A stretch of DNA of 64,000 nt from Pseudoflavonifractor sp. AF19-9AC (lineage in GTDB: Bacteria > Bacillota > Clostridia > Oscillospirales > Oscillospiraceae): the NCBI RefSeq assembly GCF_003478995.1, contig NZ_QUGI01000002.1:214034-278033 (forward strand), given 5' to 3'. Below, in pieces: positions 59,895-64,000 of the stretch. The notes beneath the pieces are model-generated. The model was not told where the DNA came from. It saw nothing but the letters and a program-made list of their open reading frames with translations, and did no database searches. The translations under genes were made by a program, and so were the position numbers. Numbering within the stretch: the stretch's first letter is position 1; every line of letters starts with the position of its first letter.

Positions 59895-59931
59895 GTTTGC
59901 GCTGTTATCATACGACCTTTTTGCCCCCGTG

Positions 59932-61776
59932 TCAAGTCTGGCTTTCTTCCGGGAGCTCCTTCTGTTCCAGGATGTCCATGAACTCCTGGCCGGTGATGGT
60001 CTCGTGGTCGTAGAGGTACTGGGCCAGCTGGTGGAGCTTGCCCTCGTTCTCCTTCAGAATGTTCATGGCCTTCTCATACTGCCGGCCCACCACCTGGGTG
60101 ACCTTCCGGTCCATGCGGGCCTGGGTCTCGGGGGAGCAGGCCAGGGAGGCGTCACCCCCCAGGTACTGGTTGGTCATGGTCTCGAAGGCCACAAAGCCGA
60201 ACTCGTCGCTCATGCCGTAGCGGGCGATCATGGCCCGGGCCAGCTTGGTGGCCTGCTCAATGTCGTTGGAGGCTCCGGTGGTGATGGAGCGGAACACCAG
60301 CTCCTCGGCGGCCCGGCCGCCGGTGTAGGTGGCAATCTTGTTCAGCAGCTCCTCCTTGGACATGAGGAAGTGGTCCCCCTCGTCTACCTGGAGGGTGTAG
60401 CCCAGGGCGCCGGAGGTGCGGGGAATGATGGTGATCTTCTGCACCGGGGCGGAGTGGGACTGCATGGCCGCCACCAGGGCGTGGCCCGTCTCGTGGTAGG
60501 CCACAATCTTCTTCTCCTCGTCGGAGAGGACCCGGCTCTTCTTCTGGTAGCCGGCGATGACCACCTCCACGCTCTCCTCCAGGTCCGCCTGGGTGGCGTA
60601 CTGCCGCCCGTCCCGCACCGCCCGCAGGGCGGCCTCGTTGACGATGTTGGCCAGCTCCGCGCCGGAAGCGCCCGCGGCCGTCTTGGCGATGGGGGTGAAG
60701 TCCACGTCCTCCGCCAAGCGGATCTTCCGGGCGTGGACCTTCAGAATGTCAATGCGCCCCTGGAGGTCGGGTAGCTCCACGGGGATGCGCCGGTCAAAGC
60801 GGCCGGGACGCAGCAGGGCAGGGTCCAGGGAGTCGGGGCGGTTGGTGGCGGCCAGCACCACCACGCCCTTGGAGCCGTCAAAGCCGTCCATCTCCGTGAG
60901 AAGCTGGTTCAGGGTCTGCTCCCGCTCGTCGTTGCCCGCGATCTGGCCGTCACGCTTCTTGCCGATGGTGTCGATCTCGTCAATGAACACAATGCAGGGG
61001 GCCTTCTCGTTGGCCTGCTTGAAGAGGTCCCGCACCTTGGCAGCGCCCCGGCCCACAAACATCTCCACAAACTCGCTGCCGGCGATGGAGAAGAAGGGGA
61101 CGTTGGCCTCGCCGGCCACCGCCTTGGCCAGCAGGGTCTTGCCGGTGCCCGGAGGGCCCACCAGCAGAGCGCCCTTGGGCAGGCGGGCGCCGATCTGGCG
61201 GTACTTCTCCGGGTCGTGGAGGAAGTCCACGATCTCACCCAGCAGTTCCTTGGCCTCGTCCTCGCCGGCCACGTCGGAAAAGCGGATTCCGGTGGAGGAG
61301 GGGACGTACACCTTGGCTCCCGAGCCGCCGCCCATACCGAACATCATGCCGTCGCCGCCGCCCATGGCCTTCTGCATCCGCTTGCGGATGAAGTAGCCGA
61401 TGAGCAGGAAGGGCAGCAGGGGCAGCACCCACCCCACCAGAATGGAGGTGAGCAGGCCTGGCTGGGTGTCGATGCGGTTGAGCTGGCCCCCGTGGTCGTA
61501 GACCCGCTGGACCAGGTCGGTGTCGCTGTCGATGGCGATAGTCTTGTAAATGTTCTCCTGGGCCTTGTCGGTGAAGGTGATTTCATCTCCCTCGATCTGC
61601 ACAAGGCCAATGTTGTCGTCGTAGGTCATGGACATGAAGTCGGTATAGCTGACCTCTTTGACCTGTTTTTCCAGCACCGACGGGAAAAAGGTCATGTTCA
61701 ATACCATCAAGATGAGCATAGCCACCACGTAATAGAAAATCAGCGGCTTTTTGGACGGTTGTTTCACTTCCTGCAC
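59932..61776 (-). CDS. ftsH: ATP-dependent zinc metalloprotease FtsH
   Basis: A 614-residue membrane AAA+ protease for unassembled membrane proteins and regulators. Two membrane segments (about 13-31 and 108-130) flank a short outer domain. Walker A GPPGTGKT (207-214), Walker [10 protein letters not shown] (261-269), second region of homology [20 protein letters not shown], zinc motif HETGH (428-432). Start GTG at 61776 with GAGAGGAT upstream; another GTG lies nine bases inside. TPP-riboswitch transcript begins just downstream, so ftsH must end before it, although no separate terminator is obvious. Confidence 0.95.
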   Translation of the reverse strand: MQEVKQPSKKPLIFYYVVAMLILMVLNMTFFPSVLEKQVKEVSYTDFMSMTYDDNIGLVQIEGDEITFTDKAQENIYKTIAIDSDTDLVQRVYDHGGQLNRIDTQPGLLTSILVGWVLPLLPFLLIGYFIRKRMQKAMGGGDGMMFGMGGGSGAKVYVPSSTGIRFSDVAGEDEAKELLGEIVDFLHDPEKYRQIGARLPKGALLVGPPGTGKTLLAKAVAGEANVPFFSIAGSEFVEMFVGRGAAKVRDLFKQANEKAPCIVFIDEIDTIGKKRDGQIAGNDEREQTLNQLLTEMDGFDGSKGVVVLAATNRPDSLDPALLRPGRFDRRIPVELPDLQGRIDILKVHARKIRLAEDVDFTPIAKTAAGASGAELANIVNEAALRAVRDGRQYATQADLEESVEVVIAGYQKKSRVLSDEEKKIVAYHETGHALVAAMQSHSAPVQKITIIPRTSGALGYTLQVDEGDHFLMSKEELLNKIATYTGGRAAEELVFRSITTGASNDIEQATKLARAMIARYGMSDEFGFVAFETMTNQYLGGDASLACSPETQARMDRKVTQVVGRQYEKAMNILKENEGKLHQLAQYLYDHETITGQEFMDILEQKELPEESQT

Positions 61777-61925
61777 ACAATATCATCCTCTCAAATGTTA
61801 CACGCGGCCTCCGCCGCACGGGGTTTTATTAACAGGTTAATTAACAGTATAGTCTACCCATGAAGAATTTCCATGAGAGTGTGTGAATATTCTGTGTCAA
61901 ATTTGTAAACACGGGGGGCAGCAGG

Positions 61926-61955
61926 CAAAAAAATACCGGATGGAGAACCATCCGG
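61926..61955 (-). terminator. queT terminator
   Basis: CCGGATGG and CCATCCGG around TTCT on the minus strand, then TATTTTTTT. Confidence 0.85.
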
Positions 61956-61969
61956 CAAGGAGTCTTGAA

Positions 61970-62497
61970 TTAAATGTGGGCCAGCTGCTCCAGACGGCGC
62001 TGAGGAATGCGCTCCCGGAAGAAGGAGATGCGGGGCAGCACCCGAATGAGCAGAGAGCCGAGAATGCAGCAGGCCAGCAGTTCACCCAGGCCCACGGTGA
62101 AGGCGTTGAAAGCGTAGGCGGGCCAGAAGGCAGGACCGAAGCCGCCCGCCTGGTACCAGGCGCACTCAGCGCCCACAATGACGGCGTTGCACAGCACAGG
62201 GGGCAGGGGAGCCAGCCACTGGTTGGGCATCCGCTGAGTCATGAGGCAGGCCAGCAGGGTAGCTGCGGTGCCGAAAATCACATCCAGGGAGTAGGGGGAA
62301 AACAGATTGGCGATGAAGCAGCCCACCACCAGCCCCGGCGTGGCGGCGGGGAAGAAGAAGGGCAGCACGGTGAGGGCCTCGGACAGGCGGGCCTGGACAG
62401 GGCCATACTGGGGGATGGGCAGCGTCACCGTCAAGACGGCGTACACGGCGGCCAGAATGGCGGCAAAGGTGAGATCACGGGTGTTGAATTTGGACAT
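61970..62497 (-). CDS. queT: QueT-family queuosine-precursor ECF S component
   Basis: A 175-residue membrane protein with about six membrane segments matching the QueT family: FNTRDLTFAAILAAVYAVLTV, YGPVQARLSEALTVLPFFFPAATPGLVVGCFIANLFS, DVIFGTAATLLACLMT, WLAPLPPVLCNAVIVGAE. QueT binds preQ1/preQ0-type precursors for uptake via an ECF module. No preQ1-I riboswitch consensus is visible upstream, though the leader has stems. RBS GGAGGTTTTTTT. Regulation by a preQ1-III-type element cannot be excluded. Confidence 0.9.
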   Translation of the reverse strand: MSKFNTRDLTFAAILAAVYAVLTVTLPIPQYGPVQARLSEALTVLPFFFPAATPGLVVGCFIANLFSPYSLDVIFGTAATLLACLMTQRMPNQWLAPLPPVLCNAVIVGAECAWYQAGGFGPAFWPAYAFNAFTVGLGELLACCILGSLLIRVLPRISFFRERIPQRRLEQLAHI

Positions 62498-62718
62498 AAA
62501 AAAACCTCCATTTTTTGTTTAGAGAACGGCGAAGCCTTGGGCTTCCCGAACGAACACGGCAGGCTATGCCGCCGTGCTTGGACGAGATGGTATAAAACTC
62601 GTCAACAGGCATCTTACCACACCCCAATCCGTTTGTCCAGACGGAATTGTGCCTGTCCCTTGCGGGAGGGAGGCGGAGTGTAGTACAATAGAGAAAATCA
62701 CACCTTTGGAGGCGTCCC

Positions 62719-63159
62719 ATGGAGCAAACAACGGAACTTGACAACAAGGCCCTGCTCTCGGCGGTGGAGCGGATGGGCCGGGAAAATACCCGGGAGAACC
62801 GGGAGGCGGTGCTGGATGCGGTCATCTCCTCCGCCCGGTTTCTGGCCCCGGTGAACATTCTCTCCCCGGAGGAGGCCACCGTCTCCGGCGGGGAGGGCAC
62901 CGCCATCCAGTTCCAGCTGCTGCCCAATCAGGAGGGCCAGCCCTTCTTTCCCGCCTTCACTGGCTGGGAGGAGCTGCGGAAGCTGTGCGGACCCAAAAAC
63001 CAGCAGACGCTGCTTTTGTCCTTCGACGACTACGCCGCCATGATTCTCCGGGACAACCGGGGGGCGGGCTTTGTCATCGACCCCTTTGGCTGCTGCCTGT
63101 CCTTTGACCGGGCCATGGTGGAGCACCTGGTGGGCCGAAAGGCGGAGCAAAATCAGTAA
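62719..63159 (+). CDS. SseB-family protein
   Basis: A 146-residue cytosolic protein of the SseB (enhanced serine sensitivity) family: residues 45-146 show QFQLLPNQEGQPFFPAFTGWEELRKLC, LSFDDYAAMILRDNRGAGFVIDPFGCCLSFDRAMVEHLVG. The fold is common in Gram-positives; role unknown. Strong GGAGG site; a terminator follows. A weak promoter (TTGCGG, 18 bases, TACAAT) lies at 62660-62689. Confidence 0.83.
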   Translation: MEQTTELDNKALLSAVERMGRENTRENREAVLDAVISSARFLAPVNILSPEEATVSGGEGTAIQFQLLPNQEGQPFFPAFTGWEELRKLCGPKNQQTLLLSFDDYAAMILRDNRGAGFVIDPFGCCLSFDRAMVEHLVGRKAEQNQ

Positions 63160-63161
63160 AC

Positions 63162-63206
63162 AAAACCCATCCCCGGCTCTTAAACGAGCCGGGGATGGGT
63201 TTTTTG
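63162..63206. terminator. Intrinsic terminator
   Basis: AAAACCCATCCCCGGCTC and GAGCCGGGGATGGGTTTT around TTAAAC, T-runs on both strands; serves both convergent genes. Confidence 0.93.
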
Positions 63207-63212
63207 TTGGTT

Positions 63213-64000
63213 CTAAACCAGGCGGGTACAGCCGGCAAGATCGGGGACCTCGGCCAGCCGCTGGGGGTCACTTCCGCGGAAGGAGACCCGTTTGGCATCC
63301 CAGGCAAGCCCCACGGCGTACCAGCTTCCGTCCGCCCCCTGCACCAGCAGGTACTCCTCCTTCTGGCCGGTCCAGGGCAGCCGCCCCTCCAACCAACGGC
63401 TGGCGCACCAAATTTCTTCCGCCTCCAGGGTAGCGCCCGTCTCCTCCACGCACCGCTCCACCGCCTGGACAAAGGCCTCGGTACCGCCGTCCTCCCGCTG
63501 GTAGGCCAGCAGAATGTCCTGCGCCCGGCAGAGGTCGTGGGGACCGCCCGCCAGGAAGAGCCCCAGCAAAAGGCACACCGCCCAGGCCGCCGCCTGACGG
63601 TTCCGGTTCTGCCGGCTGGACTTCCAGGCCGCAATGGCCCGCACCCGCCGGGCAATGTCGCACTCGCCGAAGGCCGTGGGCACATCCCACAAAAGCCTTC
63701 CGCTGCCCAGCTCCACCAGCATCCGGGCGTACTCCCGCCGTTCGTCTCCGTCCAGCCGCTCCAGCACCGCCCGGTCGCAGGCCAGCTCCAGATCCCGGCA
63801 GAAGCACCGGTAGCCCAGCCACATCAGGGGATTGTACCAGTAGAGCAGGACCCCGCTGAGGTAGAGCTTGCACCAGCAGTGGCGCAGGCGGATGTGCTGC
63901 GCCTCGTGGAGCAGCACCAGGCGCATCCGCTCCGGGGACAGCTCCTCCTGGACATAGATGCCGTAGCTGGCCCCGGTCTCCCGGGCGGTTCCGCCCCACA
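63213..64000 (-). CDS. BlaR1-type M56 family peptidase, 5' end beyond window
   Basis: Partial gene running off the right edge; 262 codons visible. The zinc-protease motif HEAQH is in the segment ERMRLVLLHEAQHIRLRHCWCKL, followed by membrane segment LSGVLLYWYNPLMWLGYR, the conserved RDLELACDRAVLERL (third zinc ligand) and RVRAIAAWK, then a further membrane segment (AAAWAVCLLLGLFLAG) and a small extracellular domain. M56 peptidases cleave a cytosolic BlaI-type repressor when the sensor part is triggered. The sensor here is not a penicillin-binding domain, so the signal is unknown. The reading frame is open to base 64000. Confidence 0.85.
   Translation of the reverse strand, partial: WGGTARETGASYGIYVQEELSPERMRLVLLHEAQHIRLRHCWCKLYLSGVLLYWYNPLMWLGYRCFCRDLELACDRAVLERLDGDERREYARMLVELGSGRLLWDVPTAFGECDIARRVRAIAAWKSSRQNRNRQAAAWAVCLLLGLFLAGGPHDLCRAQDILLAYQREDGGTEAFVQAVERCVEETGATLEAEEIWCASRWLEGRLPWTGQKEEYLLVQGADGSWYAVGLAWDAKRVSFRGSDPQRLAEVPDLAGCTRLV

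Larger units (their letters stand above)
59467..59931. other. TPP-regulated leader and spacer between thiW and ftsH
   Basis: Contains the TPP aptamer and its terminator (listed separately). Between terminator and thiW about 285 bases carry further stems, among them GGCGTGAGAGGAGGCCAGTAAGCC (59597-59620 region, minus strand), which imitates the CTGAGAGGAGGC...GCCTCGACC part of the TPP aptamer. No gene. Confidence 0.6.

Noticed and set aside
62498-62640. preQ1-I riboswitch before queT
   Set aside because: The short consensus (a CTAGCTACACCC-type loop with an A-rich tail) is not present in the minus-strand leader.

Overview
The window looks like chromosome of a high-GC, spore-lineage Clostridia, most like the Oscillospiraceae (Flavonifractor / Lawsonibacter / Intestinimonas type). 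The grounds are dense GC-rich genes with strong AGGAGG ribosome sites, frequent GTG and TTG starts, S-layer-homology (SLH) surface proteins, SpoVB-like and YtvI-like membrane proteins, ECF vitamin transporters, and Firmicutes control elements (T-box, cobalamin and TPP riboswitches, L10 leader). No tRNA, rRNA, CRISPR array, integrase or transposase gene was found. This taxonomic call is inference from content, not from a search.

Layout. 0-6.2 kb: an SLH S-layer-type protein, a 1.6 kb gene-free stretch full of hairpins, and RNase J with a stray copy of its own 3' end downstream. 6.4-11 kb: a nucleotidyltransferase fused to a degenerate phosphomannomutase-like domain, a DUF1653 / ArsC-like pair, a WYL regulator and a small membrane protein. 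11.1-14.4 kb: one LRR / InlB-repeat / SLH surface protein frame cut by a single in-frame TAG. 14.9-18.8 kb: HAD phosphatase, release factor 3 and a CapA lipoprotein. 18.9-24.6 kb: a B12-riboswitch operon with a split transcobalamin-like pair, EcfT, and a fused EcfA-EcfA-EcfS protein. 24.7-34.8 kb: glutamate dehydrogenase, a GNAT enzyme, PspC, a DEAD-box helicase, HtrA, a YtvI/AI-2E-type permease, DegV, and small conserved proteins with YlmH.

34.9-38.8 kb: two neighbouring XRE-regulator/small-protein modules, then a threonine-specific T-box leader with a very long antiterminator loop and thrS lacking its TGS domain. 39.2-42.8 kb: flavoprotein-rubredoxin, a sigma/anti-sigma-like pair and a CorC-type CBS membrane protein. 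43.0-46.9 kb: rpmG-secE-nusG-rplK-rplA, then rplJ-rplL with their own promoter and L10 leader; rpoB does not follow. 47-54 kb: AEC permease, enoyl-CoA hydratase, SpoVB/MurJ-type flippase, a 0.9 kb gene-poor stretch, DUF2461 and a VanW-family protein. 54.4-64 kb: XpaC-like protein, folA-thyA, an HD hydrolase, TPP-riboswitch-controlled thiW with a 2-hydroxyacyl-CoA-dehydratase-like gene, ftsH, queT, an SseB-like protein and the cut end of a BlaR1/M56 peptidase.

Two themes stand out. First, vitamin and nutrient uptake genes (B12, thiamin precursor, queuosine precursor) sit behind RNA leaders. Second, at least two families of structured intergenic repeats are scattered through the window. Copies of each keep their stems while the bases in the stems differ, and one copy lies inside the thrS T-box leader and another between rplA and rplJ.
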